Program-made: the position numbers and the translations under genes | Shown: piece after piece, positions 37,348 through 46,815 of the stretch | Numbering within the stretch: position 1 is the first letter of the stretch | Layout: each line of letters starts with the position of its first letter | Source: Candidatus Poribacteria bacterium | GTDB lineage: Bacteria > Poribacteria > WGA-4E > WGA-3G | Assembly (NCBI GenBank): GCA_021295715.1 | Contig: JAGWBV010000008.1 | Span: forward strand, 1 to 64,000 | Direction: 5' to 3' | Length of the DNA: 64,000 nucleotides | Notes under the pieces: generated by a model | Told to the model about the DNA's origin: nothing | Seen by the model: the letters and a program-made list of their open reading frames with translations, nothing else | The model's database searches: none

Positions 37348-38577
37348 ATGATTAAAAAACCGAAGGTTGGACTCACAATAGGGGATGCGGCTGGCATCGG
37401 TCCCGAAATCGTTGTCAAGGCACTTACCCATAAGAGTGTATATTCGTTATGCCAACCGATCGTTATTGGTAGTTCCGCTATCCTTCAGGACGCGTGTTCC
37501 CGCTTCGCATCTTCCAGCAGACCTCCACTCAACCTCAATATAATCAAAACCCCGATGCAGGCAATTGCAAAGCATGGAACGATTGATGTCCTTGATGTGT
37601 CTTTAATATCCCCTCAGGACATTTCTGTGGGTACTATAGATGCGCGAGCGGGTGCTGCTGCTGTGGAAGCCATTGAAACAGGGACGCATCTTACGATGCA
37701 TCGCGAACTGGATGCCCTCACAACTGCCCCGATCTGCAAAGCCGCTATACACCGCGCAGGGTTTTCCTATCCAGGACATACGGAAATGCTTGCTGCCTTT
37801 ACGAACACACCACAGGTAGTAATGATGCTCTGTACACCCGAAGCATTGGATAACCACCAGCCGTCAGCGACCAACAGTGAAAAAAATAGCCGTCAGCCAT
37901 CAGGTGTCAGCCGTCAGCAAGATACCGTCGACTCTGTTTCTTCTGTTGCTGATAGCCGACGGTTTCCGACGGTTTCCGACAGCCAGTACGCTGATGGTTT
38001 CCCAGAGTCTCAGAGGTCACGCGATCACGATCATCGTGATGGCGTGCCTCTGCGGAGAGTTATTCCAGCGGTTTCCTTCGTTACGAATCACGTTGCATTA
38101 GCTGATGTATCAAAACATCTCTCTGTCGAAAGGATTGTTGAGGTTATACGTATCACTCGACAGGCACTGATCCGTTGTGGTATCTCCGAACCGAGACTTG
38201 CCATTGCGGGGTTAAACCCTCACGCAGGTGAGGACGGCGTGTTCGGAAAAGAGGAGGAGTTCCTTATCCGTCCAGCCATCGCGCAGGCACAAACACACCT
38301 CGGCACAATCGATGGACCGCTTCCCGCGGACGCACTTTTTGTCAAGGCAAGTCAAGGCGAATGGCACGCCGTTATCGTGATGTATCACGATCAGGGCAAT
38401 ATTCCGATAAAACTTCTTGGATTTGGTAAACTTGTGAATGTCACTTTAGGCTTACCGATTGTCCGGACGAGCGTGGACCACGGAACGGCATTTGACATAG
38501 CTGGCAAAGGTATCGCTAACGAAATGAGTTTGGTGGGCGCATTAAGTTGTGCTGCGCGACTCGCGCGGACTTTTTAA
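37348..38577 (+). CDS. pdxA: 4-hydroxythreonine-4-phosphate dehydrogenase with repeat-derived insertion
   Basis: Pyridoxal-phosphate pathway enzyme oxidising 4-phosphohydroxy-threonine with NAD. Motifs: LTIGDAAGIGPEI, TTAPICKAAIHRAGFSYPGHTEMLA, YHDQGNIPIKLLGF and VDHGTAFDIAGKG. 409 residues against about 330 usual. The excess is an in-frame block (about residues 167-235) of low-complexity S, R, Q, D encoded by a nested-hairpin repeat, between MMLCTPEAL and RRVIPAVSFVTNHVAL. The fold elements on both sides are intact, so activity may survive. The start at 37348 has AAGGGA upstream; an upstream ATG at 37288 lies in non-conserved sequence. Confidence 0.93.
   Translation: MIKKPKVGLTIGDAAGIGPEIVVKALTHKSVYSLCQPIVIGSSAILQDACSRFASSSRPPLNLNIIKTPMQAIAKHGTIDVLDVSLISPQDISVGTIDARAGAAAVEAIETGTHLTMHRELDALTTAPICKAAIHRAGFSYPGHTEMLAAFTNTPQVVMMLCTPEALDNHQPSATNSEKNSRQPSGVSRQQDTVDSVSSVADSRRFPTVSDSQYADGFPESQRSRDHDHRDGVPLRRVIPAVSFVTNHVALADVSKHLSVERIVEVIRITRQALIRCGISEPRLAIAGLNPHAGEDGVFGKEEEFLIRPAIAQAQTHLGTIDGPLPADALFVKASQGEWHAVIVMYHDQGNIPIKLLGFGKLVNVTLGLPIVRTSVDHGTAFDIAGKGIANEMSLVGALSCAARLARTF
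37846..38052. repeat. repeat insertion inside pdxA
   Basis: GCCGTCAGC/TCAGCC words, the GCCGACGGTTTCC doublet, then CACGATCATCGTG and GCGTGCCTC. The latter also occur near 29962-29995 and 47389. Length is a multiple of three with no stop in the pdxA frame. Confidence 0.8.
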
Positions 38578-38660
38578 TTTACCTTGCGGAGGAATAATAT
38601 GGACTTGACTTTGAAGTGCCTTTCTTATATCCGTCCTCCACTACGTTACAGACTACAATT
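38575..38660 (-). repeat. CCTTGCGG leader repeat after pdxA
   Basis: Overlaps the pdxA stop codon. The leader points to the minus strand, where no start follows. Shares CCTTTCTTA..CCGTCCTCCACTACG with the copy at 17896 (minus strand of that copy). Confidence 0.7.
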
Positions 38661-38681
38661 CAGAAAATAATCAAAATCAGC

Positions 38682-38698
38682 CGCCTGCAACAACGGCG
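38682..38698. repeat. CCTGCAACAACGG palindromic word
   Basis: Reverse complement of the CCGTTGTTGCAGG core found at 47409-47433 and, shortened, at 51002. Confidence 0.5.
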
Positions 38699-38782
38699 CA
38701 TGAGGTAGGCACCCAAAATTCGTTGTTAAACCACCGCTTCATTTTCATTTAACGCCTTGCGAATAATCAAAAAATTAGAAAA

Positions 38783-41700
38783 ATGAGAAAGATTCGTTTT
38801 TTTTTAGCCATAATTTTTATATGCTACACCGTTCTAACATTAATTTCCGTAGCACAGACCCCATCAACATTGGGGACATCCAGAGAAAATGTTCAAGCAA
38901 AAATCCCAAGCAAAAATCCTCTACAGATTCTCGCAACCACATCGGACACACTCACAGCCCGTTTCACACTACCCGAAATCCAAGTAAGGAATAGCCGTCA
39001 GCAAGAATGGCAGTCGGCAGTCGGCAGTCGGCAGTCAGCAAAGAGAGTTCCCTTAAACGATACCCTCTTTACCGATAGCCAAGAGGTTTTTTCGGAAGAA
39101 AAAACCGCCCCGACAGCCGATAGCCAATACATCGAAATCTATTTTGCGGGTGCGGATTGGACGCTTGATGTTGGGAAACCGCGTCTCCCTATCTACACAC
39201 AACGCATCGGTATTCCCATCGTTGGGACACCTATTGTCACCGTCATTCAAGCACGTCCAGAGATAAGAAACGTTGAAAATATTCGTATCACGCCAGACGA
39301 CCCAATTTTCCCTTCTCCAACGACACACTCCCGCCCCAATACTTCGCGGGCTCAAGGCTTTTATCCGACACAGTTGGTTGAGGCTATCCCCGTAGGTTTT
39401 GTGCGGGACCAGCGCATCGCGAGTCTGCAAATCAACCCGATACAATACAATCCGGCAACAAAGCAGTTGAAAATTTTCAAATCTGTGACATTCCGTATCG
39501 ATTTCCCATCTTTTCGGGTAACGAGTGGGAACCTGGGCATGGGAACTTCTGCTGGTAAAACTGTTTCTGCTGCTCCGTCTACCTTTTCAAGGAAATCTCC
39601 GGCTTTTGAGAGTTTATTCCAAGGAACGCTGCGAAATTATGATCAGGCAAAACCGTGGCGCAGTCAGCGGCAGATGTCTTACGGAAATTACGCTCCTCGA
39701 GCACCCGCCCTAACAGTTTCCAATACGTTCCGATTTAAAATCCCCATTACCAGAACGGATCTCTATCGCATTACCTATAATAAGATTAGAGCAACAGGTA
39801 TCGAGCCAGAAGATATTGACCTTGATACCGTTCGATTGGAAAGTAGCGGACAAAAACAGGGCATCTATGTTTTTGATGAAAACGGGAACAACACCTTCGA
39901 CCAAGACGAGTGGATGGTCTTTTATGGGCGCGCATTGGCTGATAACAAATTTACCGACGAAAACGTTTACTGGCTTCGCTTCGCTTTACAAGGAGAGCCA
40001 AATACTGGCATTGAGGGGTCGCGCGTTGAGGAACGAGACGCAACGCCAGTGACACAAAACCTGATATCACCCACCGCTTTCTTAGCACGTGCTCGATTTG
40101 AAGAAAATGTGCATCATGATGTCTTGGCGGGTACCGAGATTAAGTCTGAACTTGCCGATCACTATTTCTGGGTTGCTTTCCGCGGTGGGAACATTGATAC
40201 AAGTCGAAAGGATTTTCCCATAGAGGTGCCCATGGCTGTCCCACGGCTCGCGATCGACCGCTTAGCCACCTTGCGTCTCAAATTCCAAGGGGCTTCCCGC
40301 AGAGGGAACGCACTTCACCTTGCCCGAATTTCTTTCAACGGTCTTCAACTCGGTAGGATTGAGGAGTGGAAACGCCAAGGTTCGCAGATCGCGACCCGCA
40401 GCATTCCACATGCCCGCGTCCATAATAACCAAGTGAATTTCATGCGTATCGAGGCATTGGATAAGAATCACACCCCCGCTGGCTCCTACGACTTCTATCT
40501 CGACTGGTATGAATTTGACTATTGGCGAGGGTTTCAGGCAGAGGCTAACCGTCTTGAGTTCAATACCAATACTGAACCACGCAACCGTGGCAAAGTCCAT
40601 TACAACGTCCGAAACATCTTTCAGGATACAATTGATGTGTATCAAATTGACGAGAATGGCATCGCCAGTAGACTCACTGGTGGTAAAGTTACGCGCATTG
40701 GTGCGAGCCATCAAATTCTCTTTGAGGATACTGTCAACCAACACAAGCGTTATTTCGTCATCAGCCGTTCTGGCTATCGAAGCATCAACGCGCTTGTCCG
40801 AACGCCGCCAACACCGTTACGCAATCCTTCCAACCAAGCAGACTATGTCGTCATTACGCATCCGAACTTCACCGAAAACATTCAACCCCTCGTCGAATTT
40901 CGCCGTTCACAGGGCTTGACGACTATGGTTGTTGATATTGGTGATATCTACGATGAATTCAGCGATGGTCTTTTTAACCCCTTTGCGATCCGTCGGTTCC
41001 TCCGATACGCCTATAACAGTTGGCAACAGCCTGCGCCCACTTATGTCCTCCTCGTTGGCGATGCCCACTATGATTACAAAAACACGACGGTTGAGCGTTA
41101 TCGTCGCGATCCCAATTTTCGTGGCACCTATAATCTCTATCCGATCACTGTGCCTACATATCATGGATGGGCACCCGCAAGTGGGGAAACCGCTATGGAC
41201 CAGCGCTTTGTTAACATCAGCGGCGAGGATGCACTTCCAGACATGCTTATCGGAAGACTCTCTGTTCAAACTCGCGATGAACTCGCGACCATGGTTGAAA
41301 AGATCATCAACTATGAGAAGAATCTTCAAACGGGGGTGTGGCAAGGGACATTGATTCAGGTCGCAGATGACCACACAGATAATCCATCCGATGGTGTCTT
41401 TGAGGCATCGCGTAATGAATTGATACAGGAAATTATACCCGTTGGATATGACACTCGCCAAATTTATCTTCGAAAGATTAGAAGCCCCGATCGCACACGC
41501 GCGCAAATTCGTGCTGCTATCAACAGAGGCGCGCTTGCCATTGAATATACTGGGCATGGAGGCATACAGACGTGGGCAGATGAGGCTATTTTTCATAGCG
41601 AAGATGTCGTTAGTCTGCGAAACCGATACCTCCCCTTTGTTATTACAACGACCTGTCTGAATGGACAGTTTGACAAACCGCAGCAGGTTGGGAACTTCTG

Positions 41701-44700
41701 CCTGAGCGAGCAATTTCTGTTGGGAAAATATGGTGCGATTGCGGCACTCTCGGCGACACGGTTAACCTACGGCACAGCAAATGCCGAATTCGACAAAGAC
41801 CTCTTTGAATCCCTGTTCGGAGTAGGTCGTGCACCTAAACTTGTTATCAACGGTGATGGTGAACTTCCACCAACGATAGGGCATATTGTTGCCGATGCTA
41901 AAATTAGTTTTGTCAGTCGCATTCGGAATACACAATGGATCCCTGGGACGGAACAATACACACTTTTCGGAGACCCCGCGTCCCACCTCGCTCGTCCCGA
42001 ACTTGATATAAAGGTTGATTTAGAACGCATCGCGCTCAACAAGACACACGAAATTGTCATCAAGGCGAACGAGGTAGGAACAATTGAAGATGTTTTTGAT
42101 AAGGTGTCTGGAATTGCACTGCCAGGTGCTGAGCGTTTTACAATCGCATCCGATTTTAGTACGGAGTCGCTCACTGCCTTCGCAACCTTCGCGAATCATT
42201 TTGACGATAATATCAATAATGACCTCGTGCAGCGGACGGGCGGCAGAGTCTGGAAGGGGGAATATGGGACGATTCGTCTTGACGTACCAAACAGCGCGCT
42301 ACCGGGTGGCGGAGTTGCACGGGTCTTCGCTTATGATGAGACTCGCGCTGCTATCGGCGGAACTCGGTTTTGGATTGACACACCCGTTGTACACGACATC
42401 CGAGAAACCATTGATATTAAAGTTACAGACACGCTCAGTATTAGCGTCCTTGTTGTTGATGATAAGGGACCCGGCGGTATACGAAGTATAAAGGTTTTAT
42501 GGGATGACACGGCTACCTTCAAAGACGAGACAATACAGATGGTCCCTGCGCGAGCCCCCCCTGGCGATGTCCCTCTCGGTGGACAATGGTATGAACTCGA
42601 AACAGCCATTCCGCTGCCACCGGGTGGACGGCAGGTCCGCTATCGACTCCTCATTACTGACAGCACAGGACATGAAATCGCTATCCCATCAAAAATAGAA
42701 CGCAACATCGTCAGAGTGCCTGAGGGTCCCAACATCGCAATTGGTACGGATGAAACCGACAGGGCACCTATTCAATATACGTTTGATGAGGAAAAGAACA
42801 ACTATCAACTCGTCGGAGAGATCATTAACATTGGTGGACGTCTCGTTCGATCCGATATTGAAGTGGTATTTGCTGAAGGTAACCCAGATGCAGAGGGGAA
42901 TAGCATCATCGACGAAGATGCCGATATCATAGGGCGGGTGACCATTACACCGGACGATTGGACAGATGGCATACACGCGTTGCAACGCGTGACTGCAACT
43001 TTGGATCTTGACAAACCGCTCGCAACAGGCGTACACAAGATTTATGTTCTCGCGGATCCCGATGATCCGGAGATTGAGGACGAAATTCTCGGAAATATCC
43101 AAGAATCACGCCAGTTTGATAACAAAAAACACATCTCCTTTATCGTCAATGAGTTTAATTACAAACCGCAAGAGGAATTAACAGCGTTCAGCCTGGATAG
43201 AGTGTTTGACATCCACTTTCCTGCGAGCGCGCTCGATGCTGAACCGCAGAATAAGGCAGGTATCCCCCTCTCTGTTTCTTCACAGTCGCCGGCTGCTCCA
43301 TCTCAACCGGATCTCCAGTTCGCTCCCATTCCTCGCGTCGCTGCACTTCGACGCGGACTCATTCGTCAGGGAACAGAGGTTGCGCAATATTACGAACCCG
43401 CTTTTCGCACAGGTGTAAAGGAGCTCAAGAAACCTGCCGAGGTCAAACTCCGCTTCGATGTAAGTGCTTTGGAAGATACTGTGCGGGAAGAGACATTGCT
43501 CCAACCCGACAATCCGGCATTTAAAACCGAATTAGAGGAACTTACAAAAGACTTAGCAATCTACGCATGGCAAGCAGATCCTTCGGCATGGCGACGCTTG
43601 TCATCACAGATTAATTACACCTCCGAAGGCGATTTTCTGCTCGAAAACTATGTCACTCCAACGCAAATGGAGAACGCAAGCGAACAGGAACTGGAAACTT
43701 CTGCTATCAGCATCAACCCGAATCTCACTCCTGCTGGAACTTGGATACTACTGTTTTTGGATTCCAATGAATACGAAGTGTTTCTCAAACGCAAGGGAGA
43801 CCCACTCATCCAAAAACTTGATAAGCCCGGACAATTGGATAATCCGTTCAGGGAGGAAGGGTTCGGTTTGGAATTACGGATTCCAAGGAAAGAAAGCACA
43901 CCGTTGGGAGTCAACTACACCTTTGAATTTGCGGATATTCTCGCTTTTAAAACCGATTATGATCCCGGAGGCGATGTTGTTCTCATCGAAACATGGAATG
44001 CCAATCTTGGCAATGGTAACGCCACGGTAAGCAGTCGACCTGGACCCAAAGGAGAATTTGCGATTGGCGATTGGTTTATCTTTTTTACCGATTCTGTCCG
44101 TTACGAACTCTATGATGCCTCTGCGGAACCTGTCCACCATCCAAACGGAGTCAAAGTCCGAGGTAAGGTGAATGAACCCCTTTATCTGAGCCATCTCGGA
44201 TTGGATATCATCGTCACCGCAAGCTCTGAGAACTTTAATTTCGGTGATAAGGTGAAATTCAGTAGTGCCCGAACTGGAACGATAACGGCAGAGGTAAACA
44301 AGCTCACACAGTTCGCGCTTATGCGGAGCACCGATACCGAACCACCTACCTTCAGTATATGGGTGGACGGTATCCAACCGCAGACCGGCAGCGTGATTCC
44401 GCCACGCCCGAGTATCTCTATTGTGCTACAGGATGCCAACGGTATTGATACAGAATTCCTCACAATCGCCAGACAAAAGGACAGCGGTCCTCTTGAACCG
44501 ATTACTGATTATGAGATCCGCACGCAGGGGGGTTTTCAAACGGTGCCGATTGACTATCAACCGATCCTCTTCCCGGGTGAGCACACCTTCAATATTACGG
44601 CACAGGATTTCAATGGGAACACCATCGGCGGCGACGAAGGGATTGTCACCTACAGATTTTTTGTCACTGAAGCCCCAGATCTTACGCCGCCCACTATTGA

Positions 44701-45346
44701 CATTCGGGTTACTGCGCTCGGTACAGGTTCAACACGCGAACCCCTTGACGAACCTTTGATAGACGGCACAGTCCTTACAGAACAAGCTCGCTTCAAAATT
44801 ACTCTAACCGATGATAGCGCGCTGGACGAAACCGCTTTTCATCTCAATTTCGGAAACGTGTATGAGACGCTTGAACCGTTGGACGTGAGCGATTACGCTG
44901 AAATCTTTGATCCCGCTGCTCCTACAAATGCCGCTATCACCTATGCTCCAGATCTTCCCAACGGTGAGTATCAGCTCCATATCACTGCTGCAGATACCAG
45001 TGAAAACACGGCGGAACTCGTTACGACTTTCACCTTAAATGAGGAAGTCACACTCAACGAGGTTTTTAATGTCCCGAATCCAACGGTTGATGGAAAGACC
45101 TTTTTCACCTATCACCTCGCACAGGCACCGGACTCTGTCACAATCAAAATTTACAGCGTTAACGGTAGACTGCTCCGGACGATTGTCGATGCCAGCGCGA
45201 ATCGAGGGACCAATGAGACCCGTTGGGATGGGAGAGATGAAATCGGAATGCGGTGTGCCAATGGTGTATATCTGTATCGTGTCATCGCCCAGACAGGAGA
45301 TGGAAACCGAATTGAACAGATCGGAAAACTCGCTATACTACGCTAA
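38783..45346 (+). CDS. giant C25 (gingipain/PorU-like) cysteine protease
   Basis: 2187 residues with an N-terminal signal peptide (1-25). Residues about 70-115 are a repeat-derived insertion. The C25 peptidase core begins near 690 (DYVVITHPNF, YVLLVGDAHYDY) and has the catalytic dyad H925 (YTGHGG) and C958 (TTTCLNG). Long beta-rich regions follow, and the C-terminal 90 residues (IYSVNGRLLRTI, GVYLYRV) are a FlgD-like Ig / type IX-sorting-like module. This matches PorU-type sortases in outline, though far longer. Surface or secreted protease or sortase is likely. No PorV or other type IX genes are in the window. Confidence 0.85.
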   Translation: MRKIRFFLAIIFICYTVLTLISVAQTPSTLGTSRENVQAKIPSKNPLQILATTSDTLTARFTLPEIQVRNSRQQEWQSAVGSRQSAKRVPLNDTLFTDSQEVFSEEKTAPTADSQYIEIYFAGADWTLDVGKPRLPIYTQRIGIPIVGTPIVTVIQARPEIRNVENIRITPDDPIFPSPTTHSRPNTSRAQGFYPTQLVEAIPVGFVRDQRIASLQINPIQYNPATKQLKIFKSVTFRIDFPSFRVTSGNLGMGTSAGKTVSAAPSTFSRKSPAFESLFQGTLRNYDQAKPWRSQRQMSYGNYAPRAPALTVSNTFRFKIPITRTDLYRITYNKIRATGIEPEDIDLDTVRLESSGQKQGIYVFDENGNNTFDQDEWMVFYGRALADNKFTDENVYWLRFALQGEPNTGIEGSRVEERDATPVTQNLISPTAFLARARFEENVHHDVLAGTEIKSELADHYFWVAFRGGNIDTSRKDFPIEVPMAVPRLAIDRLATLRLKFQGASRRGNALHLARISFNGLQLGRIEEWKRQGSQIATRSIPHARVHNNQVNFMRIEALDKNHTPAGSYDFYLDWYEFDYWRGFQAEANRLEFNTNTEPRNRGKVHYNVRNIFQDTIDVYQIDENGIASRLTGGKVTRIGASHQILFEDTVNQHKRYFVISRSGYRSINALVRTPPTPLRNPSNQADYVVITHPNFTENIQPLVEFRRSQGLTTMVVDIGDIYDEFSDGLFNPFAIRRFLRYAYNSWQQPAPTYVLLVGDAHYDYKNTTVERYRRDPNFRGTYNLYPITVPTYHGWAPASGETAMDQRFVNISGEDALPDMLIGRLSVQTRDELATMVEKIINYEKNLQTGVWQGTLIQVADDHTDNPSDGVFEASRNELIQEIIPVGYDTRQIYLRKIRSPDRTRAQIRAAINRGALAIEYTGHGGIQTWADEAIFHSEDVVSLRNRYLPFVITTTCLNGQFDKPQQVGNFCLSEQFLLGKYGAIAALSATRLTYGTANAEFDKDLFESLFGVGRAPKLVINGDGELPPTIGHIVADAKISFVSRIRNTQWIPGTEQYTLFGDPASHLARPELDIKVDLERIALNKTHEIVIKANEVGTIEDVFDKVSGIALPGAERFTIASDFSTESLTAFATFANHFDDNINNDLVQRTGGRVWKGEYGTIRLDVPNSALPGGGVARVFAYDETRAAIGGTRFWIDTPVVHDIRETIDIKVTDTLSISVLVVDDKGPGGIRSIKVLWDDTATFKDETIQMVPARAPPGDVPLGGQWYELETAIPLPPGGRQVRYRLLITDSTGHEIAIPSKIERNIVRVPEGPNIAIGTDETDRAPIQYTFDEEKNNYQLVGEIINIGGRLVRSDIEVVFAEGNPDAEGNSIIDEDADIIGRVTITPDDWTDGIHALQRVTATLDLDKPLATGVHKIYVLADPDDPEIEDEILGNIQESRQFDNKKHISFIVNEFNYKPQEELTAFSLDRVFDIHFPASALDAEPQNKAGIPLSVSSQSPAAPSQPDLQFAPIPRVAALRRGLIRQGTEVAQYYEPAFRTGVKELKKPAEVKLRFDVSALEDTVREETLLQPDNPAFKTELEELTKDLAIYAWQADPSAWRRLSSQINYTSEGDFLLENYVTPTQMENASEQELETSAISINPNLTPAGTWILLFLDSNEYEVFLKRKGDPLIQKLDKPGQLDNPFREEGFGLELRIPRKESTPLGVNYTFEFADILAFKTDYDPGGDVVLIETWNANLGNGNATVSSRPGPKGEFAIGDWFIFFTDSVRYELYDASAEPVHHPNGVKVRGKVNEPLYLSHLGLDIIVTASSENFNFGDKVKFSSARTGTITAEVNKLTQFALMRSTDTEPPTFSIWVDGIQPQTGSVIPPRPSISIVLQDANGIDTEFLTIARQKDSGPLEPITDYEIRTQGGFQTVPIDYQPILFPGEHTFNITAQDFNGNTIGGDEGIVTYRFFVTEAPDLTPPTIDIRVTALGTGSTREPLDEPLIDGTVLTEQARFKITLTDDSALDETAFHLNFGNVYETLEPLDVSDYAEIFDPAAPTNAAITYAPDLPNGEYQLHITAADTSENTAELVTTFTLNEEVTLNEVFNVPNPTVDGKTFFTYHLAQAPDSVTIKIYSVNGRLLRTIVDASANRGTNETRWDGRDEIGMRCANGVYLYRVIAQTGDGNRIEQIGKLAILR
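38992..39128. repeat. nested-hairpin repeat inside the C25 protease gene
   Basis: TCGGC tandem words, core AAGAGAG..CTCTTTACCGATAGCC and the inner hairpin GGTTTTTTC-GGAA-GAAAAAACC (39085-39106), framed by AGCCAAGA and CGCCCCGAC. Open in the gene frame. Confidence 0.8.
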
Positions 45347-45435
45347 AAAGGCAAAAAGTGGAAGGTTGGAAAATTGGGGACCCCATCCTGCCATCCTTTC
45401 AACCAATTCGACGATAGGCATTTCTCTGAGGGCTA

Positions 45436-45480
45436 AAAGGATTTTTTGAAAAAAAATCCGACTGACCGCTGATGGTTATT
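45436..45480. repeat. nested-hairpin repeat (half element)
   Basis: GCTAAAA, hairpin GGATTTTTT..AAATCC (45439-45459), CGACTGACCGCTGATGG. Lies between the convergent protease and NIPSNAP genes and overlaps the NIPSNAP stop. Confidence 0.7.
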
Positions 45481-45805
45481 GCAGTGGTGAGTAATCTGTC
45501 GGTTCAATGATCTTGGAACCCGCGACGTTTACCAAGGGACCGCCGACCTCCGTTAGGCGTTTCGCCTCTTGCCACGCGGGATCGGCAATGAATGCATCCC
45601 ATGCACGTTGATAGTGTCCCAAATCTTCAAAAGCAAGCATATAGACAAGTTCCGTTGTCGTTGCCTCCCCAATAGCCGTTTCCCAAAATCCGATAACCTT
45701 CATTCCGTGCTTCTCGAATAGTGGAACAGTGATGTTTGCAAACCGGTCGTTCAGGTTTTTCATCTTTCCCGGTACAACCTGATAAGTGCGCAATTCATAA
45801 ATCAT
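45476..45805 (-). CDS. NIPSNAP-family protein
   Basis: 109 residues, a dimeric alpha-beta barrel. MIYELRTYQVVPGKM, HGMKVIGFWE and AWDAFIADPAWQEA are typical. The biochemical role of bacterial members is not settled. Start preceded by the CCGCAAGG leader. Confidence 0.88.
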   Translation of the reverse strand: MIYELRTYQVVPGKMKNLNDRFANITVPLFEKHGMKVIGFWETAIGEATTTELVYMLAFEDLGHYQRAWDAFIADPAWQEAKRLTEVGGPLVNVAGSKIIEPTDYSPLQ

Positions 45806-45860
45806 ATTTTTAATGTTCCTTGCGGTTCGTTCAAGCTGGTTTTACGAAGAACGTTCCTTT
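45806..45860 (-). promoter_or_regulatory. CCGCAAGGAA leader before NIPSNAP gene
   Basis: Minus strand CGAACCGCAAGGAACATTAAAAAT directly before the ATG (written here with the variable centre). Same word as before purE and the nicotinamidase-like gene. Confidence 0.7.
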
Positions 45861-45978
45861 TCGTCTATCCAGCCCGGCCCGTTGGTTGGGCTTGCGTGCT
45901 TTTTCTAAAGAGTTCAAGATCCGTCTTTTTACTCTTTCTTTCTGAGTGAGATCCCCGCGTCTCAGTCTAATCTATCCA

Positions 45979-46653
45979 TCACAAAATCCCGTATTTGTCA
46001 TAAACCTCGCGCAGTGTCACGCCAGCACGGAGTTCATCACGAGTCCGATTTTCACCCACCACCTTTGCGAACGCAGCTTTAAGCACGTCTACCTCTACCG
46101 CTTGTGGGATAACAACAACACCGTCTGCATCACCGAATACAATATCGCCAGGATTAACCGTAACACCGCCACATTCAATCGGAACGTTATACGCGACGAC
46201 ATCGCCGCGTCCACTGGAATCAACAGGCGACACCCCTGTTGTAAACACCGGAAACCCCATTGCTAAAATCTGGCGAGCATCTCGGACAAACCCATCAATG
46301 ATGGCACCTCTCGCGCCTCTTGCACGCGCCGCTGTTGAAAGGAGTTCTCCCCAAATACAGTTACGGGTGCTCTCGTTCGTAGAGCAGACGAATACATCGT
46401 CCTGTTTAAGGCTATCCACCGCTGCGATCTCCTGCTGATATGGCTTATCTGGAATATCGTAGACATCCACACACTGCACAGGCATCGCGCGACCGACGAC
46501 AACTATCTCTGGATGAAGGGGACGGATAGTATGTCGCAGTGCCTGTTCGCGGTAACCGACTGCATCAAGTGCGTCCGAAATCACAGCAGCGTATAACTGC
46601 TCTTCCATCAAATCAAACAGTTCTGTGCCGTCCTGCCACTCAAAAGTTTTCAT
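45979..46653 (-). CDS. RraA-like (HMG/CHA aldolase family) protein
   Basis: 224 residues. Motifs of the RraA / 4-hydroxy-4-methyl-2-oxoglutarate aldolase family: ARGAIIDGFVRDARQI with the substrate-binding R and metal D, GDVVAYNVPIECGGVTVNPGD, FGDADGVVVIP. Either a retro-aldol enzyme for oxo-acids or an RNase E regulator-like fold; the context of sugar-acid and purine genes favours an enzyme. No Shine-Dalgarno: TTAGAAA stands before the ATG at the end of a repeat. Confidence 0.88.
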   Translation of the reverse strand: MKTFEWQDGTELFDLMEEQLYAAVISDALDAVGYREQALRHTIRPLHPEIVVVGRAMPVQCVDVYDIPDKPYQQEIAAVDSLKQDDVFVCSTNESTRNCIWGELLSTAARARGARGAIIDGFVRDARQILAMGFPVFTTGVSPVDSSGRGDVVAYNVPIECGGVTVNPGDIVFGDADGVVVIPQAVEVDVLKAAFAKVVGENRTRDELRAGVTLREVYDKYGIL

Positions 46654-46658
46654 TTTCT

Positions 46659-46812
46659 AATAGTTGTCAGTCTTAACCATCAACTCGTGCTTTGCTGTCT
46701 TATATCAGAGTCGAGTTGATGGCTAAAGTTGTCAGTTGTCAGTTAAGAGAGGGTTTAGTTCAATCAGATTCCTCTTTAACCGATAACCGAAAACTGATAA
46801 CTGATAACCGCT
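46659..46812. repeat. nested-hairpin repeat with long inner hairpin
   Basis: Outer AGTTGTCAG / TAACCGATAACCG arms. The inner hairpin is CCATCAACTCG (46677-46687) with CGAGTTGATGG (46712-46722), 11 bp perfect. Lies between purE and the RraA-like gene. Confidence 0.75.
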
Positions 46813-46815
46813 CCT

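Noticed and set aside
38995-39040. Possible CRISPR or minisatellite (tandem TCGGC units)
   Set aside because: Units are about 7-10 bases, with no spacers of uniform length, and belong to the nested-hairpin repeat arms. No CRISPR array or cas gene seen anywhere in the window.
40907-41713. 268-residue minus-strand ORF
   Set aside because: Antisense to the C25 catalytic domain; composition mirrors the coding strand.
45439-45459. GGATTTTTT..AAATCC hairpin as a standard terminator
   Set aside because: The stem is mostly A-T, lacks a T-run after it, and recurs inside repeat copies in both orientations, also within genes; it is better seen as part of the repeat.
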